Positions 36,285 to 45,139 of a stretch of DNA of 64,000 nucleotides are shown here, in pieces. Position 1 is the first letter of the stretch; every line of letters starts with the position of its first letter. The notes beneath the pieces were generated by a model that was not told where the DNA came from, made no database searches, and saw only the letters and a program-made list of their open reading frames with translations. The stretch lies in the NCBI RefSeq assembly GCF_003363265.1, contig NZ_QRBF01000002.1, positions 307,741 through 371,740 on the forward strand, read 5' to 3'. Made by a program: the position numbers and the translations under genes. The DNA comes from Dyella psychrodurans. Its GTDB lineage: Bacteria > Pseudomonadota > Gammaproteobacteria > Xanthomonadales > Rhodanobacteraceae.

Positions 36285-38240
36285 ATGACCGACCAGGATG
36301 ACATCGGCGCATTGCTTGGCGCCGACGGCCCGTTTGCCCGCGAGTTGCCGAATTTCGCGCCGCGCCTTGCGCAGCAGGCGATGGCACGCGCGGTGCAGCA
36401 CGCGATGGCCGAGTGCGAAACGCTGATTGCCGAAGCCGGCACGGGCACGGGGAAGACCTATGCCTACCTCGTGCCCGCGATGCTGTCGGGTGAACGGGTA
36501 ATCGTGTCGACGGGCACCAAGGCGCTGCAGGATCAGCTGTTTTTTCGCGATCTGCCCAAGGTGCGCTCGGTGTTGGGCGCGCGGTTGAAGACCGCATTGC
36601 TGAAAGGCCGAGCCAATTACCTGTGCCTTTATCGACTCGATCAGACCGTGCGCGAAGGCGCGAGTTTTGATCGCACCCAGGCCGAGCAATTGGCGGCGAT
36701 TCGCGCGTGGTCGGCGCGCACGCGTCGCGGCGATCGCATGGAATTGGCCGAAGTGCCCGAGGATTCACCGCTGTGGCTGCGTGTGACGTCCACGCCGGAA
36801 AACTGTCTCGGCGTGGAATGTCCGTTCTACGACGACTGCCACGTCGTGACGGCGCGACGCGAAGCGCAGGAGGCGGATCTGGTGGTGGTCAATCATCACC
36901 TGTTGTTTGCCGACCTGGCGTTGAAGCAGGAAGGTTTCGGCGAAATCCTGCCGGGTGCGCAAGCGTTCATTCTGGACGAGGCGCACCAGATTCCCGAGCT
37001 GGCCGGACAATTTTTTTCGCAAAGCCTGAGCGCGCGACAGCTCACCGAGTTGGCGCAGGACGCGCTGTCCGAGTGCAACGGCATCACGGGGGCCATCGGG
37101 TTGCTGCTTGAACCTGTCGAGGCGCTGCAGGGAGCCGTGCGCAAGCTGCGTTTGACGCTCGATCCGTTGCCGACGCGAGGTCCGTTCCATGAACTCTTGC
37201 AGCGCGACGGCGCGCAGGCGGGCTTGCACGATCTGGGCGAACTCCTCGCGTCGCTGACCGATCTGCTCGCGTCGCAGGCCGAGCGTTCGCGCGGTTTCAT
37301 GAATGTGCACGAGCGCGCGGCAAGCTTGGCGGAGCGTCTTGATCGAATCATCGAAGAACATTCCGAAAAGGACGTGCGCTGGTACGAACTGTTTCCGCGC
37401 GGTTTCGCTCTCCATGCCACGCCGCTGGATCTGGCCGCGCCCTTGCGTGCGATGCGCGAGCGCACGCATGCCGCGTGGATCCATACCTCCGCCACGTTGT
37501 CGGTGGCCGGACACTTCGATCACTTCGCACGCCAGCTCGGTCTGGACGACCCGCAAACGCTGAGCCTGGAAAGTCCGTTCGACTATGCGCAACAGGCGTT
37601 GTGCTACATGCCCGATGGACTGCCCGATCCTTCCGTGCGCGATTACACCGAGCGCGTGATCGATGCGGTGCTTCCGGTATTGCAGGCCTCCAATGGTCGT
37701 GCGTTCCTGCTGTTCACTTCCCATCGCGCCTTGCGTCGTGCGGCCGAGTTGCTGACCGACCGCGTGCCCTGGCCGTTGTTCGTGCAGGGCAGTGCGCCGC
37801 GGCATCAATTGCTGGAGGAGTTTCGCGCCAGCGGTCATGGCGTGCTGCTCGGCGCCGCAAGTTTCTGGGAAGGCGTGGACGTAGCAGGGGACGCGCTTTC
37901 CGTGGTGGTGATCGACAAACTGCCGTTCGCGGCGCCGGACGATCCGGTGCTGCAGGCACGCCTGGAGGCGCTGGAGCAGGCGGGCATCAATCCCTTCATG
38001 GGGTGGCAGGTGCCATCGGCGGTGATCGCGCTCAAGCAGGGGGCGGGACGGTTGATTCGCGATGTGTATGACCGCGGGGTGCTGGTGTTGTGCGATCCGC
38101 GTCTCACCAGCAAGGGTTACGGAAAACTGTTCCTCAACAGCCTGCCGGCGATGCCGCGAACACGCGATGTCGAGGATGTGCAGCGGTTTTTCAATCGCGC
38201 CACGCTCCCTATTCCCTCTCCCCTCCGGGGAAAGGGTTAG
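36285..38240 (+). CDS. yoaA: DinG/YoaA-family iron-sulfur DNA helicase
   Basis: Starting at the ATG at 36285, 651 residues: an XPD-like superfamily 2 helicase with AEAGTGTGKTYAYL (Walker A), four cysteines for an FeS cluster (YLCLYR and CLGVECPFYDDC), VVNHHLLFAD, DEAH in FILDEAHQIPE, and the C-terminal motifs SATLSVAGHF, SFWEGVDVAGD and QGAGRLIRD. There is no N-terminal exonuclease domain. YoaA assists replication-fork repair in E. coli with the HolC subunit. The last residues (LPIPSPLRGKG) and the stop are read from a palindromic repeat, so the native C-terminus has been replaced or extended. Confidence 0.9.
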   Translation: MTDQDDIGALLGADGPFARELPNFAPRLAQQAMARAVQHAMAECETLIAEAGTGTGKTYAYLVPAMLSGERVIVSTGTKALQDQLFFRDLPKVRSVLGARLKTALLKGRANYLCLYRLDQTVREGASFDRTQAEQLAAIRAWSARTRRGDRMELAEVPEDSPLWLRVTSTPENCLGVECPFYDDCHVVTARREAQEADLVVVNHHLLFADLALKQEGFGEILPGAQAFILDEAHQIPELAGQFFSQSLSARQLTELAQDALSECNGITGAIGLLLEPVEALQGAVRKLRLTLDPLPTRGPFHELLQRDGAQAGLHDLGELLASLTDLLASQAERSRGFMNVHERAASLAERLDRIIEEHSEKDVRWYELFPRGFALHATPLDLAAPLRAMRERTHAAWIHTSATLSVAGHFDHFARQLGLDDPQTLSLESPFDYAQQALCYMPDGLPDPSVRDYTERVIDAVLPVLQASNGRAFLLFTSHRALRRAAELLTDRVPWPLFVQGSAPRHQLLEEFRASGHGVLLGAASFWEGVDVAGDALSVVVIDKLPFAAPDDPVLQARLEALEQAGINPFMGWQVPSAVIALKQGAGRLIRDVYDRGVLVLCDPRLTSKGYGKLFLNSLPAMPRTRDVEDVQRFFNRATLPIPSPLRGKG

Positions 38241-38412
38241 GGTGAGGGCCAGCCTCGCAGGCACGCAAGTTCAACGCGTAGGAACATGGCAGGCGCTTGT
38301 CGCTCCATAACGCTCGAGGCAAGTGTGGCCCCTCGCTCCAGCCGTCTTCCTCGCTCCTCAAGACCGGGCACATCCATGTGCCCTCCCCGCGTGCGCCGGA
38401 GGGGAGAGGGAG
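38211..38412. repeat. inverted pair of palindromic repeats (short plus long form)
   Basis: A short minus copy (38211-38248), which ends yoaA, and a long plus copy (38329-38412) are about 80 bp apart. The long copy has the loop palindrome GGGCACATCCATGTGCCC and matches the copy inside hrpA. No gene is seen between yoaA and the sugar porter. Confidence 0.8.
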
Positions 38413-38521
38413 CCCATTCGCGCATGCTGCTAGAGTCTTGGCGCTGCATACGTATTCACAAGGACAACACTGGCGACGGTACGCAGAATCGGCCATCACT
38501 TGAATCCATCATGCGGGGAGC

Positions 38522-39970
38522 ATGATTTCCATGCACATAAATACAAATACGGACGCAAGCGCGGCGCAAGGGGAAGAAGCGCGCACCACGGCCAGGGTCG
38601 TGTTGATCGCGGCGGCAGCGGCGATCGGCGGCTTTCTGTTCGGCTTCGACACCGCGGTCATCAATGGTGCGGTTGATGCGGTGCGTCAGGGTTTCGACCT
38701 CAGCGCGGCGCGAATCGGCATCGCGGTCTCCTGCGCATTGCTCGGCTCCGCGCTGGGTGCGTGGTATGCCGGTCCTTTGGCGGACCGCCTGGGCCGTGTG
38801 CGCACGATGCAGGTGGCAGCGCTGTTCCTCGTGCTGAGCGCGATCGGTTCGGGTCTGGCACACGGTGTGTGGGATCTGATGCTGTGGCGCATGGTCGGCG
38901 GCATCGGCGTGGGTATGGCTTCGGTGATCGCGCCGGCGTATATCGCGGAAATTTCACCGGCTCAGGTGCGCGGACGCCTGGGTTCGATGCAGCAATTGGC
39001 GATCGTGCTGGGCATTTTCGTGGCGCTGCTCAGCGATGCGTGGCTCGCCAGTACGGCGGGCGGGGCGTCGAAGATGCTGTGGCTGGGGATGGAAGCCTGG
39101 CGCTGGATGTTCCTCGTCGCCACGGTGCCGGCCTTGATTTACGGCGTGCTGGTGCTGGGCGTGCCGGAATCGCCGCGCTATCTCGTTGCGCGCGGACGTC
39201 CTGCCGAAGCGCGCGTGGTGCTGGCGAAAGTGCTGGATTTGCACAGCGATCATGCCTTGGACGCCAAGATCGGCGACATCGCGCATAGTTTGAAGGTGGA
39301 ATACCGACCCACCTTGAAAGATCTGCGAGGTGCAGGCGGCCGCCTGCTGCCGATTGTATGGGTCGGTATTTTGCTGTCGGTATTTCAGCAGTTCGTCGGC
39401 ATCAACGTGATCTTTTATTACTCCTCCACGCTGTGGCACTCGGTCGGCTTCAGCGAGGCCGATTCGTTCTCCATCACCGTGGTGACCTCCATCGTCAACG
39501 TGCTGGTCACGCTGGTGGCCATCGCGCTGGTCGACAGGATCGGCCGCAAGCCGCTGCTGCTGATCGGTTCGGCGGGCATGGCGGTCACGCTGGGCATGAT
39601 GGCGTGGTGTTTCTCGCAGGCTGCAGGAAGCGGTGCGAACCTAGTCCTGCCCGCACCCTGGGGCATGGTCGCGCTGGTGGCGGCCAATGCTTACGTGGTG
39701 TGCTTCGGTCTGAGCTGGGGCCCGATGGTGTGGGTGCTGCTCGGCGAAATGTTTCCCAACAGCATTCGTGCGATTGCGCTTGCCGTGGCCGCCGCCGCGC
39801 AATGGATCGCCAACTTCGCCATTACCAGCACATTTCCGTGGCTGGCTCAGATCGGGTTGAGCTTTGCCTACGGTTTGTATGCGTTATTCGCGCTGCTGTC
39901 GCTGTTGTTCGTCATGCGCGCGGTGCGCGAAACGCGCGGCATGGAATTGGAAGACATGCGCGCTTCCTGA
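38522..39970 (+). CDS. MFS sugar porter (GalP/XylE type)
   Basis: 482 residues with 12 predicted membrane spans and sugar-porter signatures: GGFLFGFDTAVINGA in helix 1, ADRLGRVRT between helices 2 and 3, PESPRYLVARGR after helix 6, QQFVGINVIFYYS in helix 7, VDRIGRKPLL between helices 8 and 9, and LGEMFPNSIRA. It should import a hexose or pentose by proton symport. No sugar-catabolic gene is adjacent, so the substrate is unknown. GGGGAG lies directly before the ATG at 38522; the ATG at 38531 is an alternative. Confidence 0.92.
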   Translation: MISMHINTNTDASAAQGEEARTTARVVLIAAAAAIGGFLFGFDTAVINGAVDAVRQGFDLSAARIGIAVSCALLGSALGAWYAGPLADRLGRVRTMQVAALFLVLSAIGSGLAHGVWDLMLWRMVGGIGVGMASVIAPAYIAEISPAQVRGRLGSMQQLAIVLGIFVALLSDAWLASTAGGASKMLWLGMEAWRWMFLVATVPALIYGVLVLGVPESPRYLVARGRPAEARVVLAKVLDLHSDHALDAKIGDIAHSLKVEYRPTLKDLRGAGGRLLPIVWVGILLSVFQQFVGINVIFYYSSTLWHSVGFSEADSFSITVVTSIVNVLVTLVAIALVDRIGRKPLLLIGSAGMAVTLGMMAWCFSQAAGSGANLVLPAPWGMVALVAANAYVVCFGLSWGPMVWVLLGEMFPNSIRAIALAVAAAAQWIANFAITSTFPWLAQIGLSFAYGLYALFALLSLLFVMRAVRETRGMELEDMRAS

Positions 39971-39984
39971 GCGAGTGAGGCAGA

Positions 39985-40014
39985 GGCACGGGTCGAATGA
40001 TGTCGGCCCGTGCC
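39985..40014. terminator. hairpin between convergent genes
   Basis: GGCACGGG and CCCGTGCC form a perfect 8-bp stem around a 14-base loop, between the ends of the sugar porter gene and hemE. It is well placed to end transcription from both sides. There is no U-tract, so it may be Rho-assisted or only protective. Confidence 0.5.
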
Positions 40015-40047
40015 GAAACAGTAGCGCTTCTTTCCTGCAGGCTGTTG

Positions 40048-41118
40048 TTAGCCGCCGTGTACGCTTCGACTGTAATCGTGCACTTCGTCCACCAGCACCT
40101 TGACGTGCTCGGGATCGACTTCCGGCGTGATGCCATGGCCGAGATTGAAGACGTGGCCGGGGTGGTTGCCGTAGCTGTCCAGCACGTTGCGCACTTCGCG
40201 GCGAATGATCTCGGGGCTTGCACGCAACACGGCGGGATCGAGATTGCCTTGCAGCGCCACCTTGCCATTCACTGCGCGACGCGCATCGGCGAGATCGATG
40301 GTCCAATCCACGCCCAGCGCGGCACAACCGGTGTCGGCCATATCGGCAAGATGCGCACCGGCGCCTTTGGAGAAAAGAATCACCGGGATATCGCGCGTGC
40401 GATGATCCGCTTTGAGCGCATCGACCACACGCGTCATGTAGCGCAATGAGAACTCGCGAAACGCGGACGGACTGAGCAGGCCACCCCAGGTATCGAACAC
40501 CATGAGCGCCTGCGCACCGGCCACGACCTGCGCGATGAGGTAAGCCGCCACCGATTGCGCCAGCGTGTCGAGCAGTTTGTGCGCCAGTACAGGTTCGTTC
40601 CAGCACATGGCTTTGGCGGTGGCAAAGTCGCGCGAGCCTTCGCCTTCCACCATGTAGCAGGCAAGCGTCCACGGGCTGCCGGAGAAGCCGATCAAGGGCA
40701 CTTGGCCATCGAGTTCGCGGCGAATCACGCGCACCGCGTCCATCACGTAGCGCAGTTCGGTCTCCATGTCCGGCACGCCGAGTCGTTCCACGTCCGCGCG
40801 ACTCCGTACGGGGCGGGCGAACTGCGGACCTTCGCCCTGCGCGAACGAAAGGCCCAGGCCCATCGCGTCCGGAATGGTGAGGATGTCGGAAAACAGGATC
40901 GCGGCGTCCAGATCGAAGCGGCGCAACGGTTGCAGCGTCACCTCGCAGGCCAGTTCGGGGTTTTGCGCCAGCGCCATGAAACTGCCGGCTTTCGCCCGGG
41001 TGGCGCGGTACTCGGGCAGGTAGCGGCCGGCCTGGCGCATCACCCACACGGGCGTGGTGTCGATGGGCTCGCGGCGCAATGCGCGCAGCAAGCGGTCGTT
41101 CTTCAGCGGTGAACTCAT
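40048..41118 (-). CDS. hemE: uroporphyrinogen decarboxylase
   Basis: HemE removes four carboxyl groups from uroporphyrinogen III to give coproporphyrinogen III in heme synthesis. The 356-residue sequence carries the N-terminal signature [16 protein letters not shown] and the second signature [16 protein letters not shown], with the catalytic aspartate in [10 protein letters not shown], and is of normal length. It is the last gene of a minus-strand run aroK-aroB-small WGR gene-hemE and starts directly after the WGR stop. Confidence 0.97.
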   Translation of the reverse strand: MSSPLKNDRLLRALRREPIDTTPVWVMRQAGRYLPEYRATRAKAGSFMALAQNPELACEVTLQPLRRFDLDAAILFSDILTIPDAMGLGLSFAQGEGPQFARPVRSRADVERLGVPDMETELRYVMDAVRVIRRELDGQVPLIGFSGSPWTLACYMVEGEGSRDFATAKAMCWNEPVLAHKLLDTLAQSVAAYLIAQVVAGAQALMVFDTWGGLLSPSAFREFSLRYMTRVVDALKADHRTRDIPVILFSKGAGAHLADMADTGCAALGVDWTIDLADARRAVNGKVALQGNLDPAVLRASPEIIRREVRNVLDSYGNHPGHVFNLGHGITPEVDPEHVKVLVDEVHDYSRSVHGG

Positions 41119-41391
41119 TTATCGGCGTCCGTAAGGGCCTTCGATGCCCTGGGCAAACATCACGCGGAAACCACGTTTGAGCTGGGCGTCGCGCACTTTC
41201 TCGAAAGCGGCGATGGCCTCGTCGCGTTCCAGATACTGGTCGCGCTTGAGCGTGGCGCGGCCGCCCTGGGTACCGGATTCGCGGTACAGCGTCCAACCGC
41301 CGAGGAGATCCTGCTCCAGCACGATCTGAACATAGCGCGGCGCCTCGGTCGAGGCTGGCATGGTTTGCAGGTAAAGGCGCATGGCGTCCAT
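41119..41391 (-). CDS. small stand-alone WGR domain protein
   Basis: The 90-residue protein is essentially one WGR domain: YVQIVLEQDLLGGWTLYRESGTQGGRATLKRDQYLERDEAIAAFEK has the WTLYR...GRRG-like core of the family (here WTLYRESGTQGGRA). WGR domains bind DNA or nucleic acid in PARPs and some bacterial regulators; the role of the stand-alone form is not known. The stop lies immediately before the hemE ATG, so it is probably cotranscribed with hemE. A second ATG at 41382 is possible. Confidence 0.82.
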   Translation of the reverse strand: MDAMRLYLQTMPASTEAPRYVQIVLEQDLLGGWTLYRESGTQGGRATLKRDQYLERDEAIAAFEKVRDAQLKRGFRVMFAQGIEGPYGRR

Positions 41392-41511
41392 GGTTGAACA
41401 GTGCGGCTGTCATGCCGCAGAAACAACATTCTAGAGGGCTGGCGTGTTGCTAGCGAGGGGCTCCATGGCGCGGCCACTGTGGCGGTTCATCACATCCCTG
41501 CAGGCGGAAGG

Positions 41512-42618
41512 TCAAAGGTTTCCACGGGTTGCGTCCCGCAAAACGGCCAGTACATCGGCTTCGTTCACGCCGGCCACGATTTCTGCGCGGCCGATGCCAC
41601 GCCACAGAATCAGGCGCAGGGTGCCGGCGATGTTTTTTTTGTCCAGGCGCATCAGCGCAAGCAATTGATCTGGATCGAACCCGGCGGGAACCGTGGTGGG
41701 GAGGCTCACGGCTTTGAGCAATCGTTCCAGGCGTTCCGTGTCGCCGGAGGCACTCATGCCGAGCCGTTCAGAAAGCCGGGCCGCCAGCAGAATGCCGACG
41801 GCAACACCCTCGCCATGCAACAGGGCGGTGTAGTGGCCTGCGGTTTCCAGTGCGTGGCCGAAAGTGTGTCCCAGATTGAGCAGGGCACGCTCGCCCTGTT
41901 CGGTTTCGTCGAGGGCCACCACGCCGGCCTTGTAGCGCACCTTGGCGGCGATGGCTTGTATCAGCGCCGTTTCCTCGCGAGCGTTCAGGGCCGTGGCGTG
42001 TTGTTCCAGCCAGGTGAAGAGATCGGCATCGCCGATCGCCGCGCCCTTGATGATTTCGGCGAGGCCGGCGCGATATTCGCGGTCGGGCAGACTGTCCAGG
42101 GTGCCGATGTCCGCGATCACCGCACGCGGCTGGTGGAAGGCGCCCACCAGGTTCTTGCCTGCGGGAAGATTCACGCCGGTCTTGCCGCCGACGGAGGAAT
42201 CCACCATCGACAGCAGCGTGGTCGGCATCTGGATGAAGTCGATGCCGCGCATCCAGCAGGCGGCGGTGAATCCGGCGAGATCGCCCACCACGCCGCCGCC
42301 GAGCGCGATCACGCAGGCATCGCGCGTGGCGCCGAGCGTTGCCAACGCATCCAGTGCGAGACCGACGTTCTGGAAAGTTTTATGTGCCTCACCGTCTTCG
42401 AGCAGGAACGATGACCAGCGCAGCCCTTCAAGGCCGCGCGCGACACGCTCCAGATACAGCGGTGCCACGGTGCGATTGCTGATGATCAAGGCATGCCGGC
42501 CGCGCAGCGTACTGCGCCAGCGTGCGTGATCGTCGAGCAATCCGCGTCCGATCCATACCGGGTAACTGCGCTCGCCGAGTGCGACGTCGATGGTTTGCGA
42601 TTTCGAATGGCTCATCAT
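41512..42618 (-). CDS. aroB: 3-dehydroquinate synthase
   Basis: AroB converts DAHP to 3-dehydroquinate, the second step of the shikimate pathway, using NAD and a divalent metal. The sequence has [13 protein letters not shown], the [10 protein letters not shown] region, [10 protein letters not shown] and the metal-ligand helix [12 protein letters not shown]. From the ATG at 42618 the length (368) is normal; a long upstream extension is the antisense/other-frame reading of aroK and is rejected. The ATG overlaps the aroK stop (ATGA), showing translational coupling. Confidence 0.96.
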   Translation of the reverse strand: MMSHSKSQTIDVALGERSYPVWIGRGLLDDHARWRSTLRGRHALIISNRTVAPLYLERVARGLEGLRWSSFLLEDGEAHKTFQNVGLALDALATLGATRDACVIALGGGVVGDLAGFTAACWMRGIDFIQMPTTLLSMVDSSVGGKTGVNLPAGKNLVGAFHQPRAVIADIGTLDSLPDREYRAGLAEIIKGAAIGDADLFTWLEQHATALNAREETALIQAIAAKVRYKAGVVALDETEQGERALLNLGHTFGHALETAGHYTALLHGEGVAVGILLAARLSERLGMSASGDTERLERLLKAVSLPTTVPAGFDPDQLLALMRLDKKNIAGTLRLILWRGIGRAEIVAGVNEADVLAVLRDATRGNL

Positions 42619-43157
42619 GCGGCTTGCCGGTTCCAGTGTTGATCGATCAGCGCGATACAGCGCTCGCTTGCCGCGGCGACGCCTTCCTGTTCGCCGCCAT
42701 GTGGAATGATCAGGTCCGCGATTTCCTCGTAGAGCGACGTGCGCGCAGCGGCCATGCCTTCGAGCTTTTGCTGGCGGTCGGCATCGGCCAGCAGCGGGCG
42801 CGATGTATCGTGCGCGAGGCGCTGCAACTGCACGGGGACGGTGACCTGCAGCCATACGACGTAACCGCGTTCGACGAGATGGCGACGATTGGCCGGATCG
42901 AGCACGGCGCCGGCGCCGCTCGCCAGCAATATGCCCCGTCGACGGCTACACTCGTCCAGCATGGCTGCTTCGCGCCGACGAAACCCCGCTTCGCCTTCGA
43001 TGTCGAAGACCCTGCTGACGGGTACGCCGGTGTGGCGCTCGATTTCCTGGTCCAGGTCCAGAAATTCCATGCCGTACCGGGTGGCCAGTTGCCGGCCGAT
43101 CGAGGTCTTGCCGGCGCCGGTCGGGCCGACGAGAAATAGGTTGCACGAAGGATTCAT
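42615..43157 (-). CDS. aroK: shikimate kinase
   Basis: AroK phosphorylates shikimate with ATP. The 180-residue protein has Walker A GPTGAGKT (11-18), LDLDQEIE for shikimate binding, the FRRREAAML and [11 protein letters not shown] segments, and a C-terminal lid region rich in arginine. It heads the aroK-aroB-WGR-hemE run; the opposite-strand SDR gene starts 25 bp away, so the two promoters must overlap or lie inside the flanking genes. Confidence 0.96.
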   Translation of the reverse strand: MNPSCNLFLVGPTGAGKTSIGRQLATRYGMEFLDLDQEIERHTGVPVSRVFDIEGEAGFRRREAAMLDECSRRRGILLASGAGAVLDPANRRHLVERGYVVWLQVTVPVQLQRLAHDTSRPLLADADRQQKLEGMAAARTSLYEEIADLIIPHGGEQEGVAAASERCIALIDQHWNRQAA

Positions 43158-43182
43158 GCGTCGAGTTTAGCAAGGTGGATAG

Positions 43183-44019
43183 ATGTCCGAACGAGTCTTG
43201 ATGGCGGGATGCGGCGATCTGGGGCAGCGCGTGGCGAAACGGCTGCTGGCGCGCGGCGACGAGGTCTATGCGCTGCGGCGTCATCCGCCGATGCAGGATG
43301 GTTCTTCCGTGCGGTGGTTGAGCGCCGATCTGACTCGGCCCGAGACGATGCCGGCGCTCCCCGGGCGCATCACGCAACTGATTTATCTGCCCACGCCGGA
43401 TGTGCGCGAAGAGCAGGCTTATCGCGCGGTTTTCGTGGATGCGCTACGTCACCTGCTGAGTGCTTTGCATGGGCAGCCGCTCAAGCGCATCGTGTTCGTT
43501 TCTTCCAGCGCGGTTTACGGCGAGCACGGCGACGATTGGGTGGACGAGGACACGCCGCCGGCGCCGCTCGGTTTCAACGGCAAGGTGTTGCTGGAAGCGG
43601 AGCATCTGCTGTCAACGCAGTCGATACCGTCGTCAGCCTTGCGGCTTGCTGGCCTCTATGGACCGGGTCGGTTGCAGCTGATCGAGCGCCTGCGTGCGGG
43701 ACTTTTGTGTGCGCCGCGTGCGCCTGTGCATTGGAGCAATCGCATCCATGTCGATGACGCTGCGGCAGCGATCGTGCATCTGCTTCAGTTGCACGAGCCG
43801 CAAGCGTTGTACCTCGGTGTGGACGACACGCCGTTGCCGCTGCATGAACTGTATGGGGATCTGGCCGATAGGATTGGCGCTCCCGCGGTGCCCGACGGTC
43901 CCGCCCCTGCATCCATCGGTAGCAAAAAGCTCAGCAACGCACGCTTGCGTGACAGCGGATTTCGCCTCCAGTGGCCGGATGCGCGCCTGGGCTACGCCCA
44001 TCTTCTCAACATGCGCTGA
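43183..44019 (+). CDS. SDR family NAD(P)-binding protein (YeeZ-like)
   Basis: The 278-residue sequence opens with VLMAGCGDLGQRVAKRLL, the GxGDLGxR nucleotide-binding motif of the YeeZ-type atypical SDRs. RIVFVSSSAVYGEHGDDWVDE corresponds to the active-site strand of extended SDRs. Its substrate is unknown. It is transcribed divergently from aroK. Confidence 0.82.
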   Translation: MSERVLMAGCGDLGQRVAKRLLARGDEVYALRRHPPMQDGSSVRWLSADLTRPETMPALPGRITQLIYLPTPDVREEQAYRAVFVDALRHLLSALHGQPLKRIVFVSSSAVYGEHGDDWVDEDTPPAPLGFNGKVLLEAEHLLSTQSIPSSALRLAGLYGPGRLQLIERLRAGLLCAPRAPVHWSNRIHVDDAAAAIVHLLQLHEPQALYLGVDDTPLPLHELYGDLADRIGAPAVPDGPAPASIGSKKLSNARLRDSGFRLQWPDARLGYAHLLNMR

Positions 44020-44033
44020 GAGGCAACGCAAGA

Positions 44034-44792
44034 TCAGTCGTCGACGGTTTCGTCGGAATGGGAGCGTGTGACCTCGCTTCTTACGCCGGGAGCTTGCGAC
44101 GTGAGGTTGGCGTTGACGCCATACATGATGAGGTCGGCATCTCGACGAATGCCAAGCCTGCGCATGGCGCTCATTTTCTGCGTGCTGATGGTCTGCTTGC
44201 TGCGATGAAGGCGCTCGGCAATTTCGCTTACCGTGAGCCCCGACACGAACAGACGAACGACTTCCAATTCGCGTGTGGTCAGGTGGCTGGTCGACGGAGC
44301 GCCCGACTCTCCCTCGATCCGATGCGTTTTCAGGATCGCTTCGATGGAAGGCGAGTAGTAGCGTTTGGCGCCGAGCGCGGCATACAGGCTGCCCGCGACG
44401 TAAACCAGCGAATCGGCCTTGCTCAAGATGCATTGAACGCCCTGCGCCATCAAGGAACGAATGACCGCCGGATTGCTCATCATGGTCAGCGCGATGAGTC
44501 GGACGCCCGGGAAGCGACGTTTGAGGAATCCAAACAGCGCTATTCCGTCCCCGTAGTTGCCACCGGGCATCGTGTAGTCGGAAATGACGACATCGACGGG
44601 GTGCTTGTTCAGGAGCTCGACCAATTCGGAAGAGTCCTCCGCCGATCCCACGACCGTGACGCCGAGATGTTCTTCCAGTTCATATGAAAGACCGGCGAGC
44701 AGGAGCGGGTGGTCATCGGCGATGGCAACCCGGACCGGGCGGCCGTGGATGGAGAGCTGTTCGAGGCGGGTGTTGTTCTGCTGTGGATCCAT
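44034..44792 (-). CDS. orphan response regulator, RcsB-like (receiver plus LuxR HTH)
   Basis: 252 residues from the ATG at 44792. The receiver domain has RVAIADDHPLLLAGL with the acidic pair and VVISDYTMPGG with the phosphorylated aspartate. The HTH domain (LTTRELEVVRLFVSGLTVSEIAERLHRSKQTISTQKMSAMRRLG) is closer to RcsB than to NarL types, especially the SKQTISTQKMSAM recognition helix. RcsB controls capsule and envelope stress in enterics. No histidine kinase or phosphotransferase lies nearby, so its input is unknown. Confidence 0.88.
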   Translation of the reverse strand: MDPQQNNTRLEQLSIHGRPVRVAIADDHPLLLAGLSYELEEHLGVTVVGSAEDSSELVELLNKHPVDVVISDYTMPGGNYGDGIALFGFLKRRFPGVRLIALTMMSNPAVIRSLMAQGVQCILSKADSLVYVAGSLYAALGAKRYYSPSIEAILKTHRIEGESGAPSTSHLTTRELEVVRLFVSGLTVSEIAERLHRSKQTISTQKMSAMRRLGIRRDADLIMYGVNANLTSQAPGVRSEVTRSHSDETVDD

Positions 44793-45139
44793 GGGGCGAC
44801 ATTCGGCTGCTTGTATCACATGAGGTGATTCGCCTTTCGGCAGCCATCGTCAGGGCGCCGTTTTCAACGCGCCAAATCATGGGGCCGCGCTTGGGCGTAT
44901 GGACGCTCGCGCCAAACAGTGGAAGGAGACAGACGACGAGAGCGAATGAGCTGGAAATCCCGTTTTGTTTCTTGCCGGGATTCAGCGATGCCGATTATGG
45001 TCGCGCGCTCTGGACGGGCCAATCGTTCTATTCCTAAAAGCATGGCCGCCTTCCGGGGTCGGACGATTGCCCACAAAGGTTCAGATGCGACGCTGCTTGT
45101 CCCGGCGGATTTGAAGTCAGCTGCCTGCGGAGGCAGGCC
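44793..45139. other. 347-bp intergenic region
   Basis: It separates the RcsB-like gene from the glycerate kinase gene, both on the minus strand. It holds a candidate promoter for the regulator (listed separately) and, at about 45120-45135, a hairpin CTGCCTGCGGAGGCAG just after the glycerate kinase stop that may be its terminator. A 76-codon frame across it on the plus strand has no family features and is not called. Confidence 0.5.
44994..45022 (-). promoter_or_regulatory. candidate sigma-70 promoter for the RcsB-like regulator
   Basis: On the minus strand TTGGCC (45022-45017) and CATAAT (44999-44994) are spaced by 17 bases, a fair match to the -35/-10 consensus (4 of 6 and 5 of 6). It would leave a leader of about 200 bases before the regulator ATG. 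Assigned by pattern only. Confidence 0.35.
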
